Assembly: GCA_017631885.1 (NCBI GenBank)
Contig: JAGBSH010000027.1
Location: 1 to 64,000, forward strand
Origin: Fibrobacteraceae bacterium
GTDB taxonomy: Bacteria > Fibrobacterota > Fibrobacteria > Fibrobacterales > Fibrobacteraceae
DNA length: 64,000 nt
Reading direction: 5' to 3'
The notes beneath the pieces were generated by a model. It ran no database searches. It saw only the letters and a list, made by a program, of their open reading frames with translations, and had not been told where the DNA came from. A program made the position numbers and the translations under genes. Shown piece by piece: positions 7,633-17,297 of this stretch (position 1 is its first letter; the number at the start of each line of letters is the position of its first letter).

Positions 7633-9099
7633 ATGTCAGAAATTCAAAAACCGGTCCGCGTTCGTTTTGCTCCAAGTCCTACAGGGTACCTCCATGTTGG
7701 TGGTGCTCGCACTGCTATTTACAATTACTTTTTTGCAAAAGCAACTGGTGGTACTTTTTACTTACGCATAGAAGACACCGATAGAAAACGCTATAACGAA
7801 GAAGCTCTCAAAGATTTGATGCGCGATTTAAAATGGCTTGGTCTTCAATGGGATGAAGGACCTGGTGTCGAAAAAGATTGTGGGCCATATTTTCAAAGTG
7901 AACGTTTAGATATTTACCATAGAGAAATCAAAAAATTGCTGGATTCTGGCGATGCTTACTATTGTTTTTGCACCGAAGAACGTTTAAACCAAGTCCGTGC
8001 AGAGCAAGAAAAGAGTGGGACCTCTATTACTGGTTATGACAGACATTGTCGTAATATTTCAAGAGAAGAAGCCGAAGCAAGAATTGCTGCTGGAGAAAAA
8101 GCCGTTATTCGATTAAAAGTGCCAGAACAAGGGATTACTTCTTTTGACGATAAAATCCGTGGTCATATTGAATACCAGAACGAATTGTTAGATGATTTAG
8201 TTTTAATTAAAAGAGATGGGTTCCCTACATACCATTTTGCAAGTGTTGTTGATGACCATTTAATGGGAACGACTCACGTGTTACGTGGCGATGAATGGAT
8301 TAGTTCTACTCCAAAACATATGCTACTTTATAAAGCTTTTGGATGGGAGCCTCCTGTATGGTGCCATTTGCCTGTTATTCTTGCTGCCGGTGGTGGAAAA
8401 CTTTCAAAGAGAAAAGGCGCTGCTTCTGTTGGCGACTTTAGAGATTTAGGTTACCTTCCAGAAACTTTGGTGAATTTCCTTGCGTTACTTGGCTGGAACC
8501 CAGGAGATGACCGCGAAATTATGAGCGTTCAAGAAATGATTGATTCTTTTACGCTAGAACGTATTAACCCAAAAGCGGTTGCATTCGATGAAAAGAAACT
8601 CCAATGGATGAACGGCCAACACATTCACCTTTGTGACGATTCTTTTTTGGTTCAAGTTTTAAAAGAAGGTTTGCAAGCTAAAGGCATTGATTTTTCTGCG
8701 TCATCAGAAGAACGTTTGCTTGAAATTGTGAAATTATTAAAACCAAGAACACATTTTTTACAAGACTTGTCAGAAATGGCAGATTACTTTTTCAAAGAAC
8801 CTGAATCCTTTGATGAAAAAGGCCAAAGAAAGCATTGGGGAGAAGGCTCTAGAAAAATTGCTTCTGCTGTTTGCGATGCAATGCGTTCTGTAGAAAATTT
8901 CACAACTCCAGAAATTGAAAAAGCTTTTTTGGATTTAGCCAATACTCGCCAATGTAAACTTGGTGAATTAGTGGGCGCCGTTCGACTTGCTGTTTCTGGT
9001 GTTACTGCAGGGCCAGGTCTTTGGGAATTATTTGAAGTCGTTGGAAAAGAAACTGTTATACAGCGTATTGAAAAAGCATTACCTTTAATGCAAGAATAA
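7633..9099 (+). CDS. gltX: glutamyl-tRNA synthetase
   Basis: A 488-residue class I synthetase charging tRNA-Glu. The HIGH-type signature is in RFAPSPTGYLHVGGART (residues about 11-27) and the KMSKS-type motif appears as KLSKRKG near residue 256. Length matches the discriminating or non-discriminating bacterial GltX family. The ATG at 7633 follows a GAGAAGG site. It heads a plus-strand operon with the BON-repeat protein (2-base gap), the WYL regulator and queA. The upstream gap of 165 bases is AT-rich and probably holds the promoter; I cannot pick one hexamer pair with confidence. Confidence 0.96.
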   Translation: MSEIQKPVRVRFAPSPTGYLHVGGARTAIYNYFFAKATGGTFYLRIEDTDRKRYNEEALKDLMRDLKWLGLQWDEGPGVEKDCGPYFQSERLDIYHREIKKLLDSGDAYYCFCTEERLNQVRAEQEKSGTSITGYDRHCRNISREEAEARIAAGEKAVIRLKVPEQGITSFDDKIRGHIEYQNELLDDLVLIKRDGFPTYHFASVVDDHLMGTTHVLRGDEWISSTPKHMLLYKAFGWEPPVWCHLPVILAAGGGKLSKRKGAASVGDFRDLGYLPETLVNFLALLGWNPGDDREIMSVQEMIDSFTLERINPKAVAFDEKKLQWMNGQHIHLCDDSFLVQVLKEGLQAKGIDFSASSEERLLEIVKLLKPRTHFLQDLSEMADYFFKEPESFDEKGQRKHWGEGSRKIASAVCDAMRSVENFTTPEIEKAFLDLANTRQCKLGELVGAVRLAVSGVTAGPGLWELFEVVGKETVIQRIEKALPLMQE

Positions 9100-9101
9100 A
9101 T

Positions 9102-10361
9102 ATGAAATCAAAGTTTCCGTTTCGCATTACTGAAGAACATCTATTTTGCAGACATTGTTGCAATCTGCAATTGCATGGTATTTATGCAAAGGAAACTTAT
9201 TCTGTTCGTGGCGGGCTTTTACCTAAAATTCCATTACTTTGTATTTGCGATTCTTGTCAAACTTATCACATTGCATTTTCTCAAGAATTCGCTTTTGCGG
9301 TGCAAGATTCATCAAATCAAGAATACGCCAAAATCCCTGGTAAAAATAGGCTAGCTATTGGAAATTGGGTTTACATTAAAGGCAGGCCTCGCCCAGGTAT
9401 TATCAAAAGATTGTTTTCTGACCAACAAAATCAAAAATCATTATCTATTGATTATGGCAACAACGAAACAGAGCAAGTGCAACTTTCTGACACCGATACT
9501 TCACTTAATGAAACAGCTCCAAAAGGTTATAGATTATTGCCAGCACAAAGTGGAGAAACTTTAATCGGAGACTATGTTTACCATGTTATCCGGGATGCTT
9601 TTGGTAAAGCAATTGGTTTAGTACACGATGGAGAAACGGACAAATTAGCTATTCAGTTAGAAGATTCAACTATTTTATTTTTAACGCTTTCTCCTGCATA
9701 CCAGTCTCTACCGAACAAACGTTTAGAAGAGACTATTAAATACAAATTAAAAGATTTACCTTCTAAAATTACAGAAAACATTGTCTTTAAAGCAAAAAGT
9801 GGAATCCTTTACTTAAGTGGAACTGTAGAATCTCTTGCTGAAAGGCGCCAAGTTTTAGATTTATTGAATACAATTACTTCTATGCGAGGCATTTTCAACA
9901 CTTTAACAATCAAACCAAAAGAAAATCAGCCGGACAATATTTTAGAAGACAAACTCTGTAGAATTTTTGAAGATGCTTTACACCCCGATTTAGCGTACTA
10001 CGAAATAAAGGTTAATAATAGAATTGCACAAGTTAGAATTGGTTACTATTCAGAGCAAGCAGTGCATTTTTTTGAAGAACAAATTGAACAACTTCCAGGA
10101 ATTGTTGAACTTTCTCTTTTACCAGAATGTGTTATTTTTCCTTCACAACAAGAACAAAAGAAAATTCAGGAACTGGAAAAAGGAATTCGTGCATCAACAG
10201 ACGCTAACAATAAAATTTATATCCGTTTAGCCAATGACAAAATTTATGTTTTAGGGCGAGTCAAAACTCTTATTCAAAAACATAAAATACATTTCAGTGT
10301 CACGAATCAAGCTTTTCGTTTTCTATCTATCGCAAACCTTCTCCGTGTAACATCTTCCTAG
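9102..10361 (+). CDS. zinc-ribbon and BON-repeat protein of unknown function
   Basis: A 419-residue protein without a family name known to me. The N-terminus has two Cys pairs, CRHCC near residue 17 and CICDSC near residue 47, suggesting a small zinc ribbon. The middle region contains a stretch around residues 90-120 with a KOW/Tudor-like look (IGNWVYIKGRPRPGIIKRLF). From about residue 205 come three tandem segments resembling BON domains, for example LEETIKYKLKDLP followed by GILYLSGTVESLAERRQVLD, and a last one near the C-terminus with IYIRLANDKIYVLGRVKT. No signal peptide or membrane segment is seen, so it is probably cytoplasmic, unlike most BON proteins. It sits 2 bases after gltX and 9 bases before the WYL regulator, in the same operon. 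Confidence 0.7.
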   Translation: MKSKFPFRITEEHLFCRHCCNLQLHGIYAKETYSVRGGLLPKIPLLCICDSCQTYHIAFSQEFAFAVQDSSNQEYAKIPGKNRLAIGNWVYIKGRPRPGIIKRLFSDQQNQKSLSIDYGNNETEQVQLSDTDTSLNETAPKGYRLLPAQSGETLIGDYVYHVIRDAFGKAIGLVHDGETDKLAIQLEDSTILFLTLSPAYQSLPNKRLEETIKYKLKDLPSKITENIVFKAKSGILYLSGTVESLAERRQVLDLLNTITSMRGIFNTLTIKPKENQPDNILEDKLCRIFEDALHPDLAYYEIKVNNRIAQVRIGYYSEQAVHFFEEQIEQLPGIVELSLLPECVIFPSQQEQKKIQELEKGIRASTDANNKIYIRLANDKIYVLGRVKTLIQKHKIHFSVTNQAFRFLSIANLLRVTSS

Positions 10362-10370
10362 GAGTTTAAA

Positions 10371-11354
10371 ATGTCTGTCTCTACCTATGACAAATACAAT
10401 TCTTTAAGAGATTTTCTTAAAACAGGACAGCGTTCTATTGAAGATTGCGTCCTTCACATGGGGCAAAATAAACGCACCATTTACCGAGCACTTAAGGTTT
10501 TAAGAAGCGAACCTGGATTCAGAACCATTCGTGGAAAAGGTGGAACACGCTTTGCTATGGAAGATGCTTCTCTAAATACAAAAATCAGCATCATTCAAAG
10601 TCTAGAAAACATTGCGAAAAAATCTTCTGGTTCGGCTTCAGAAGAACGACTCGTCGCCTCTATCCAACGTCTTATTTCAAACATTCAAAAAAACAACGGC
10701 ACAACTGCTTTAGAAGCATTCCCTACTCACGATGATTTCATTATTGATTTAGGGCCTCAAACAGATTGTAATTTCAACAACGAAGCCTTAAAGAAAAAAA
10801 TTGAAAAATGTCTGCAATCTATTCGGAACCACCAAAAAATTAAAATACAGTACACTCGTACCCAGAATTCTCTTACTGAGACATTTGTTATAAAGCCCGT
10901 TAAACTTATTATGCGCATTGATACTCTTTATTTGTGGGGTGCCCACGAAATAAACGGAGAAGAATCTATGCGTTTGTTTGTATTTAATCAAATTAGTCGT
11001 TTTACTTATTTAAGCGAAACTTTTAAACCTATAAAAGAAAATCCTGCTACTTTGTACCAATATTCTTTTGCTAAATGGATTCCTGATACAAAAGAGTTGC
11101 CTCCGACTCAAATTGTTTTAGAAGCTACAGCTGATTGGAGTGCTCAGATTTTCAAACGTTTTCATTTCCAAAACAATAACGATTTTGCGTCATCTACGCA
11201 AAAGAAAACTAAGTTAGAACTTTACTTGTCCATTACACCAGATTTTAAATCCTGGCTTTTTGGTATGCTCGATGCAGTCAAAATAATCAAGCCATTAAGT
11301 CTAAAACGAGAAGCACAGAAATATTTAGAAGAATCTTTGAAAGCATTGAAATGA
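10371..11354 (+). CDS. WYL-domain transcriptional regulator
   Basis: A 327-residue protein with an N-terminal helix-turn-helix (VLHMGQNKRTIYRALKVL, residues about 27-45) and a central WYL-like ligand-binding domain (KIKIQYTRTQ... KPVKLIMRIDTLYLWGAH). WYL proteins usually bind nucleic acids or nucleotides and act as regulators, often in DNA-damage or defence settings, but here the gene is embedded in a housekeeping operon between the BON-repeat gene and queA. Its stop overlaps the queA start by 4 bases. An AGGAG site precedes the ATG at 10371. Confidence 0.78.
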   Translation: MSVSTYDKYNSLRDFLKTGQRSIEDCVLHMGQNKRTIYRALKVLRSEPGFRTIRGKGGTRFAMEDASLNTKISIIQSLENIAKKSSGSASEERLVASIQRLISNIQKNNGTTALEAFPTHDDFIIDLGPQTDCNFNNEALKKKIEKCLQSIRNHQKIKIQYTRTQNSLTETFVIKPVKLIMRIDTLYLWGAHEINGEESMRLFVFNQISRFTYLSETFKPIKENPATLYQYSFAKWIPDTKELPPTQIVLEATADWSAQIFKRFHFQNNNDFASSTQKKTKLELYLSITPDFKSWLFGMLDAVKIIKPLSLKREAQKYLEESLKALK

Positions 11355-12397
11355 TTTCGACCAACCTTTCTGATTATAATTTTGATTTTCCTAAGGAATT
11401 AATTGCCGACAGAACTGCTGGCAAAGGAAAAACACGTATTCTCCATTGCCCCAAAAATGGTGGCGAACGAAAAATTTTACAAGCAACTGAAATCATTTCG
11501 CTATTTAAACCCGGTGATTGTCTTGTTGTAAACAATACAAAAGTTATTCCTGCAAGACTTTTTGGAAAAACTTTGCACGGCGGTAAAGTGGAAACTTTAC
11601 TGGTACAGCCGCTTATTCCTACAGATTCTGGTAAGGCTCGTTGGGAAGCCTGGGTTAAACCAGGAAAAGCGTTTCCTATCAATCGAGAAGTAGAACTTGC
11701 CGGGATACAAGTTTTTGTAGAAAGTATCAAAGCAGATGGTGCTCGAATTCTTCGTTTTAATGCAACCCCTCAAGAATTAGAACTAGTAATGGAAAAAGAA
11801 GGCCATGTTCCACTGCCTCCTTACATTGGACGTCCTGATGATGATGAAGATAAAAAAGCTTACCAAACGATTTTTGCAAAATATTCAGGCGCCGTTGCTG
11901 CCCCAACTGCAAGCCTTCATTTTAATGAAGAAATGTTAGAAGCATTGAAAAAAAATGACGTTGAAATTGCTGAAGTAACTTTACATGTCGGGCCAGGAAC
12001 TTTTCAAAATATTGCCGTAGAAAATTTTACTGAACACCAAATGCATGGTGAACGCTACATTTTAACCGAAGAAAATGCAAAAAAAATCAACCGAGCTAAA
12101 TCAAATGGCGGGCGAGTGATTACAGTTGGAACTACAAGTACTCGTGTTTTAGAAACTATCGCTGACAAAAACGGTCATCTTTCTGCACAAGAAGGAATTA
12201 CTCACGCTTTTATTTACCCTGGCTATCGTTATAAAATTGTTGATGGTTTGATTACCAATTTCCATTGGCCAAAAAGTTCACTCATTTTATTGGTTTCAGC
12301 TTTTTACGGGCGCGAAAATACTCTCAATGCCTACAACGAAGCAGTAAAAGCAAAAATGAAATTATTCAGTTATGGTGATGGAATGTTTATTATTTAG
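11351..12397 (+). CDS. queA: S-adenosylmethionine:tRNA ribosyltransferase-isomerase
   Basis: A 348-residue enzyme that transfers and isomerises the ribosyl part of S-adenosylmethionine onto preQ1 in tRNA to make epoxyqueuosine. Family signatures are clear: YNFDFPKELIAD at the N-terminus, RLFGKTLHGGKVE, TASLHFNEEML, LHVGPGTFQ and GTTSTRVLE. Length is normal. It is the last gene of the gltX operon, with a 4-base overlap on the WYL regulator. It ends 4 bases from the stop of the convergent hpt gene, with no obvious terminator in between. Confidence 0.95.
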   Translation: MISTNLSDYNFDFPKELIADRTAGKGKTRILHCPKNGGERKILQATEIISLFKPGDCLVVNNTKVIPARLFGKTLHGGKVETLLVQPLIPTDSGKARWEAWVKPGKAFPINREVELAGIQVFVESIKADGARILRFNATPQELELVMEKEGHVPLPPYIGRPDDDEDKKAYQTIFAKYSGAVAAPTASLHFNEEMLEALKKNDVEIAEVTLHVGPGTFQNIAVENFTEHQMHGERYILTEENAKKINRAKSNGGRVITVGTTSTRVLETIADKNGHLSAQEGITHAFIYPGYRYKIVDGLITNFHWPKSSLILLVSAFYGRENTLNAYNEAVKAKMKLFSYGDGMFII

Positions 12398-12401
12398 TAC
12401 T

Positions 12402-12923
12402 TTATTCTGATGGTTCTAAAGTAAAAATGCCGTTTAGCGAACGATAATTTTCAGCATAATCTAAACCATACCCAACCACGAATTTATTTTCAATAGAAAA
12501 TCCGACAAAATCGGCTTCTATATCAGCTTCTCGCCGTGATGGCTTATCTAAAAGAACGCAAGTTTTAACTGTTTTCGCCCCGAGTTTTTTCAGTTGTTCT
12601 ACAAGAGCAAAAAATGTTTTTCCTGTATCCAAAATATCATCAACCAGCAAAATTCTTTTATTTTCTAAACATAGCTTTTCTACCCCCTGAATCACAACAC
12701 TTGATGATTCTGTAGAGTTCCCATAACTTGATGCTTTTATAAAAGAAATATTTGGATTACAAGATAAATTCCGAACAAGATCTGCAACAAAAATAAAGGC
12801 TCCTGTAAGAACACCTAAAACCAAATCATATTCACCAGAAGCATCAACTTCTTTAGCTAATACAATTAAGCGTTTTTCTATTTCTTCTTTTGAAACTAGT
12901 GGTTTTTCAGAAACCTTATACAT
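12402..12923 (-). CDS. hpt: hypoxanthine phosphoribosyltransferase
   Basis: A 173-residue purine-salvage enzyme that converts hypoxanthine or guanine and PRPP to IMP or GMP. The PRPP-binding motif is seen as ILLVDDILDTGKTF near residues 94-107, and VLGVLTGAFIFVADLVR and VGYGLDYAENYRSL are typical of the family. It begins 8 bases after the GH57 stop, so the two are probably one leftward transcript. It is tail-to-tail with queA. Confidence 0.93.
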   Translation of the reverse strand: MYKVSEKPLVSKEEIEKRLIVLAKEVDASGEYDLVLGVLTGAFIFVADLVRNLSCNPNISFIKASSYGNSTESSSVVIQGVEKLCLENKRILLVDDILDTGKTFFALVEQLKKLGAKTVKTCVLLDKPSRREADIEADFVGFSIENKFVVGYGLDYAENYRSLNGIFTLEPSE

Positions 12924-12931
12924 TGTTTACC

Positions 12932-15337
12932 CTATTCAAAATTTAGCCAATCAAACATCGGGCGCAAAACTTTCAGTTCGCCATCTGGCTCTTGACGGAA
13001 TCGCTGGTAAATTTCAAAAGCCTGATTTTCAAGAGCCGTCTTGTTGATATAAAGGTGTAACCAATCCGCCATAGAAATTAAACCTGTAATATAGCGCACT
13101 TCATCAGCATCAGGAACATCAGAAACTGCCTTTATCAAATCTGAAAGTTTGGCATAAAAATAACGCCCGGTGCCGCCAAAAGAAAATTTCATATTCAAAG
13201 AACGAGCTTCTTCAATTAATTCATGGACTTCTTTTAAAACGCTTTCATTTTCTTTTTCTAAATAATTCAATGCTAAATTCTGAATTTTTGCACTTATTTC
13301 TAAGCTTAGCATTTTACGCATTGTATCTGGCAAAGAATGGTCGGGATCTGCAAGACTATCTATTGTCAAATCATTTGAAAGTGTAAAATTTGAAAACGAT
13401 GCTGTTACTTGTTCAATATGTTTTTCATTTAATTCTTTATTCAATCGTTGCAAAGAATCACTCATCAAATCTTTTAAACGAACCACATAAGCCGTTGGAT
13501 AAACTCGGCGTAATTCTTCTGTACTAAGATTTGGATTTTCAACAAAGGGCAATTCTGTTGTTACACCTTCTGCAACTACAATATTGATTCTTCCAAAAGA
13601 GTCCGTAATCAATAAATTCATTGCAACAACAGACTCTCCTAATTCTTCGGCACGATATTCTGTGCGTATAACGGATTGTCTACGGCGAGAGGCCACTTTT
13701 TCGGCAAAGAATCTTGGATTCTGTTGGCCAGCACTTACATCTAAATTCAAATGAAGCATTGCTGCATTTTCAGCCATCAATTTTAATACAATCGGAACTT
13801 CAGGAACAGCATAACGAGTGAAAACCTCTGCGCCATTCATGTGATGTTCGTTTGAAACTGCACGTGCTAAAATGCTAAGTACTTGTTCTTTTATCGGATG
13901 TGAATTAGGTAAGAACATTTTGAAAAGTTCAATAGCTCGCAAAGCATAACGCATATTTTGAACTGGTTCAAGACCTTCAATATCATTAAAGAACCAACCG
14001 CAGCTTGTAAAGCTAAACATGCAATACTTTTGAATCTCCATCAAACGAACTGCAATGATTTTGTGTTCTTTATTAGAAGGGTCTCTCAAAACTTTTGCCA
14101 AATAACTTTCCATTCTTGAAGAGTCTTCTGGACAAACTAATGTTTCTACAAATTCATTTCTAGCGTCCCACGGGTCTCTATCAGAAACTTTTGGAAATTC
14201 GCGTAAAAAGACTTCGTCAGCAAGAGTTTTCAAATGGTTAAAAGCATCACGAAGTGGCCCACGCCATTTCTGATTCCAACCTTCTCTTGCTCCAGTAGAG
14301 CACCCACAATCCCTATACCAACGTCCAACGCCATGAGCACAACTCCATGCACACCCTTCGCCTTGTGCATTCTTTAAACTCACTTCATATTCAGGAGGAA
14401 ATTGTTCTAAGAACCAACCATAATTCACAGGAACCATGTTGTGTTCTTTCGCATAACGATTATAAAGCCAAGCCGCACACATATCACCAAAAGCTTCATG
14501 ATGGCCATAAGATTCGCCATCTGTTCCAATGCTTACTAATTGTGGTTCTGGCCTATTTGCATCCCAAGCATCTTGAATTCGTTTTCCAAAAACACCTGCA
14601 TCGCGTAAAAGATGTTCAAAACCAACAGCACTTGAAAGCCAAGGGTTATAAAAGAAAACATCGAGAAAACCTTCACTAGTTAAATTCCCTTTTTCATCTC
14701 GTGGGAAAATTCTATAAGGTCTTGTAGTATCAATATCTGTATTTTCGCAACCTTGCCATTCAGAACTTCCAATTTTTCTAAAGGATTCGGCTTGTGTTGG
14801 CGAAAGGATGACATAGCGAATTCCTTCATCAATCAAATCTCTGATTGTTGCCATATTGATAGCAGTTTCTGCAAGCCAGATAGCTTCTGGTTTTCTGCCA
14901 AAATGAAATTCAAAATCTTTTATTCCCCAACGAATTTGCGTTTTTCTGTCTTCTGGAGAGGCAAGAGGCAAAATAATATGGTTATAAACCTGAGCTATTG
15001 CATTTCCATGACCATTCAAACGTTCACAACTTTTTCTATCTGCTTCTTGAATTCTACGATAAGTATCCGGAGCATACACACGAAGCCAACCCATAAGCGT
15101 TGGCCCCATATTAAAACTCATGTATTCGTAATTATTGACAATATCTGCAATTTTTCCTGTTGAAGACAAAATACGGCTAGCGGCATTTGGGCTATAACAT
15201 TCACTAGCGATTCTATCATTCCAATCATGAAATGGTCTGGCACTCGGTTGATTTTCTATTACCCCAGTCCAAGGGTTTTCTCTAGGCGGTTGGTAAAAAT
15301 GTCCGTGAATCGTAAAATAAAGAGGATGTTTTTTCAT
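12932..15337 (-). CDS. glycoside hydrolase family 57 protein with DUF3536
   Basis: A roughly 801-residue cytoplasmic GH57-type protein (COG1449 group, annotated as alpha-amylase/alpha-mannosidase-like). The N-terminal GH57 fold shows YFTIHGHFYQPPRENPW, and later EAIWLAETAINMATIRDL, SIGTDGESYGHHEAFGDM and a cysteine-rich CAWSCAHGVGRWYRDCGC. The C-terminal half is the DUF3536 helical part. The frame is open to 15427, but the ATG at 15337 gives the conserved start KKHPLYF and follows a GGGG site, so I chose it. Likely role is alpha-glucan (glycogen) metabolism, inferred from the family; the exact substrate is uncertain. hpt follows 8 bases downstream. Confidence 0.88.
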   Translation of the reverse strand: MKKHPLYFTIHGHFYQPPRENPWTGVIENQPSARPFHDWNDRIASECYSPNAASRILSSTGKIADIVNNYEYMSFNMGPTLMGWLRVYAPDTYRRIQEADRKSCERLNGHGNAIAQVYNHIILPLASPEDRKTQIRWGIKDFEFHFGRKPEAIWLAETAINMATIRDLIDEGIRYVILSPTQAESFRKIGSSEWQGCENTDIDTTRPYRIFPRDEKGNLTSEGFLDVFFYNPWLSSAVGFEHLLRDAGVFGKRIQDAWDANRPEPQLVSIGTDGESYGHHEAFGDMCAAWLYNRYAKEHNMVPVNYGWFLEQFPPEYEVSLKNAQGEGCAWSCAHGVGRWYRDCGCSTGAREGWNQKWRGPLRDAFNHLKTLADEVFLREFPKVSDRDPWDARNEFVETLVCPEDSSRMESYLAKVLRDPSNKEHKIIAVRLMEIQKYCMFSFTSCGWFFNDIEGLEPVQNMRYALRAIELFKMFLPNSHPIKEQVLSILARAVSNEHHMNGAEVFTRYAVPEVPIVLKLMAENAAMLHLNLDVSAGQQNPRFFAEKVASRRRQSVIRTEYRAEELGESVVAMNLLITDSFGRINIVVAEGVTTELPFVENPNLSTEELRRVYPTAYVVRLKDLMSDSLQRLNKELNEKHIEQVTASFSNFTLSNDLTIDSLADPDHSLPDTMRKMLSLEISAKIQNLALNYLEKENESVLKEVHELIEEARSLNMKFSFGGTGRYFYAKLSDLIKAVSDVPDADEVRYITGLISMADWLHLYINKTALENQAFEIYQRFRQEPDGELKVLRPMFDWLNFE

Positions 15338-15776
15338 ACCCCGAATATAGTTTTTCAAATCACAATCAGTAAAACATAAGTAAAAGATATCATTTGAAAA
15401 ACGCTTGTTTTGCCTTTTAAAATTCAAGAATTTTCAGTTATTGTCCAAATGCACTAAATAATGCCAAAGAAATTTATCTGAATTCATAATTCTTGATAAA
15501 AAGACTTTTTGAAAAGTTCCACAAACAATCGCAACGACAACCGCACTTGTGCGAGTTGCCATTACCGAGAGCCGAAAGTTTCTTCAAAACTAAACAAGCG
15601 AGTGTCGCGGCAGATGAGCTTGCTCAATCTGACATGACCGAGCGAAATGAGTTTCTCTAAAACTAAACAAGCGAGTGTCGCGGCAGATGCAAACTTGTCA
15701 TAGCAAACGCAGTACGGATTGTCATGGCGAGAATCTTTGTGCCTCGTGGCCAGCTATCTCACTATTTTTAAGCAAC
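15338..15776. repeat. 439-base gap with interspersed and direct repeats
   Basis: No gene seen. A 40-base unit (agtttcttcaaaac, then taaacaagcgagtgtcgcgg and cagatg) occurs at 15577-15616 and again at 15650-15689 with two mismatches; the last 31 bases are identical. Positions 15709-15731 match, inverted, the repeats at 75-120 at the window start. The part from about 15520 on is more G+C-rich than flanking genes. The gap separates the starts of the GH57 gene and the end of thiE. Confidence 0.75.
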
Positions 15777-16415
15777 TCAGCGGCAACCAAACGAAGAAAT
15801 AATTTTTTTCAGTTCTTGTGCTGCATGCGTTACATTTTTTTCACTGACTATTGCAGAAACGACTGCAAACCCTTGAACTTTAAAAGAAAGAAATTCTGGA
15901 ATTGTTCTAGCATTCATTCCTCCAATTAAAACAATCGGAAGATTTACTTTTTGCTGGATCTTTTTCAGTTCTTCTTTAGAAACCACTTCTGCATCCGTTT
16001 TAGTAGATGTTGAAAACATCGCACCAACGCCTAAATAATCGGCTCCGGCTTTATAGGCGTCTAAAGCCTCTTTAACATTACGAGCAGAAACGCCTACAAT
16101 TTTTTCTTTCCCTAAAAGACGACGGACTTCATTTGTTGGCAAATCACTTTGTCCTATATGCACACCATCGGCATCAATCGCTAAAGCAATATCGACCCTA
16201 TCATTTATAATTAAAGGTACTCCATACGTTTTAGTAATTTGTAGTACTCGTTTCGCTTCTTCATAAAATTCTAAAGATGACGCTTGTTTTTCTCGCAATT
16301 GCACGCAAGTCACACCGCCTAAAATAGCTCGTTCCACACATTCTTCTAAAGTTTTAGAAGTCATTAATTCTCTATCTGTACAAAGATAAAGCGAATAATC
16401 TACTAGACGTTTCAT
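15777..16415 (-). CDS. thiE: thiamine-phosphate synthase
   Basis: A 212-residue TIM-barrel enzyme joining hydroxymethylpyrimidine pyrophosphate to the thiazole phosphate to give thiamine phosphate. Family motifs seen: LYLCTDRELM, VTCVQLREKQASS, PLIINDRVDIALAIDADGVH with IGQSDLP, and LGVGAMFSTSTKTDA. It overlaps the end of thiM by 4 bases and is the second gene under the TPP riboswitch at 17298-17384. No thiC, thiD or thiG is in the window, so the operon looks suited to salvage, at least locally. Confidence 0.95.
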   Translation of the reverse strand: MKRLVDYSLYLCTDRELMTSKTLEECVERAILGGVTCVQLREKQASSLEFYEEAKRVLQITKTYGVPLIINDRVDIALAIDADGVHIGQSDLPTNEVRRLLGKEKIVGVSARNVKEALDAYKAGADYLGVGAMFSTSTKTDAEVVSKEELKKIQQKVNLPIVLIGGMNARTIPEFLSFKVQGFAVVSAIVSEKNVTHAAQELKKIISSFGCR

Positions 16416-17236
16416 TGTATTTTAGCTCTCTCTAAAATCATACTGGAATTTAAATTAGAAATAGCATCAATTAAAGCAATATGAAAATTTCCTGTCCCAA
16501 GATTTTTGGCTTTTTCATACGCTATTTCTCCAGCAATCCCCATTGTAGAAACGCCAGAAACTGCCGCTAATAACATATCATTTGTCACTGAAGCATACGC
16601 TCCTATAATAGCTGTAGACATACAACCGGTTCCTGTAACATTTGCTAAAGCCGCATGGCCATTGGCTATTTTAAAAACTCTACAAGAATCAGAAAGAACA
16701 TCGATTTTCCCTGTAATCGCTACAGCACAATTGTATTTTTTTGCCACATTTTTTGCAATAGATTCTGCGTCATTTAAAGAATCTGCTTCTGAAGCATCAA
16801 CACCTTTAGTATTTGATTTTAATCCCGCAATAAAAGAAATTTCAGAAAGATTCCCACGTAATATAGAGATTTTCACCTCTTTTAAAATTTGTCCTGTAAC
16901 TTCATTTCTATACGCAGAAGCACCTGCCCCAACTGGGTCAAAAATTACAGGTATATTTTTTTCATTCGCTGCTTTACCTGCTAGAATCATAGATTCTACA
17001 GTTCTTGCATTTAATGTTCCGATATTTAAAACCAATGCAGAAGCGATACTTGCAATATCTGCTGCTTCTTCTTTAGCATCAGCCATAATAGGAGAAGCTC
17101 CCATTGCTAACAAAACATTTGCCACATCATTAACTGTTACGTAATTCGTAATGTTATGAACTAATGGTTTTACTTCTCTTACCTTTTCAGATAAAACAGA
17201 AAAATTCGAAATAATTTGTTGATTGAGCATATACAC
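16412..17236 (-). CDS. thiM: hydroxyethylthiazole kinase
   Basis: A 274-residue ribokinase-fold kinase that phosphorylates 4-methyl-5-(2-hydroxyethyl)thiazole for thiamine salvage. Diagnostic sequences are PLVHNITNYVTVNDVANVLL, GASPIMADAKEE, FDPVGAGASAYR, LRGNLSEI and NVTGTGCMSTA. Length is close to the family norm. It is the first gene behind the TPP riboswitch; its Shine-Dalgarno (AGGAG, minus strand, 17236 upstream) lies inside a potential sequestering hairpin. thiE follows with a 4-base overlap. Confidence 0.95.
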   Translation of the reverse strand: MYMLNQQIISNFSVLSEKVREVKPLVHNITNYVTVNDVANVLLAMGASPIMADAKEEAADIASIASALVLNIGTLNARTVESMILAGKAANEKNIPVIFDPVGAGASAYRNEVTGQILKEVKISILRGNLSEISFIAGLKSNTKGVDASEADSLNDAESIAKNVAKKYNCAVAITGKIDVLSDSCRVFKIANGHAALANVTGTGCMSTAIIGAYASVTNDMLLAAVSGVSTMGIAGEIAYEKAKNLGTGNFHIALIDAISNLNSSMILERAKIQ

Positions 17237-17237
17237 T

Positions 17238-17293
17238 CCTGAAGTTAAAAGTTAAGGGTTACAAGCCTAGAAAGAAAGCCCTTACACTTCAGG
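17238..17293 (-). promoter_or_regulatory. hairpin able to mask the thiM ribosome-binding site
   Basis: On the minus strand, cctgaag (17293-17287) can pair with cttcagg (17244-17238), and cccttaac-side bases at 17258-17253 pair with the complement at 17284-17279. The 3' arm runs into the AGGAG of thiM. This is a plausible expression platform for translational control by the adjacent TPP aptamer; no T-run follows, so transcription termination looks less likely. Confidence 0.6.
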
Positions 17294-17297
17294 CAGT

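Noticed and set aside
16506-17144. 212-codon plus-strand frame opposite thiM
   Set aside because: Antisense shadow of thiM; no ribosome-binding site and no homology pattern.
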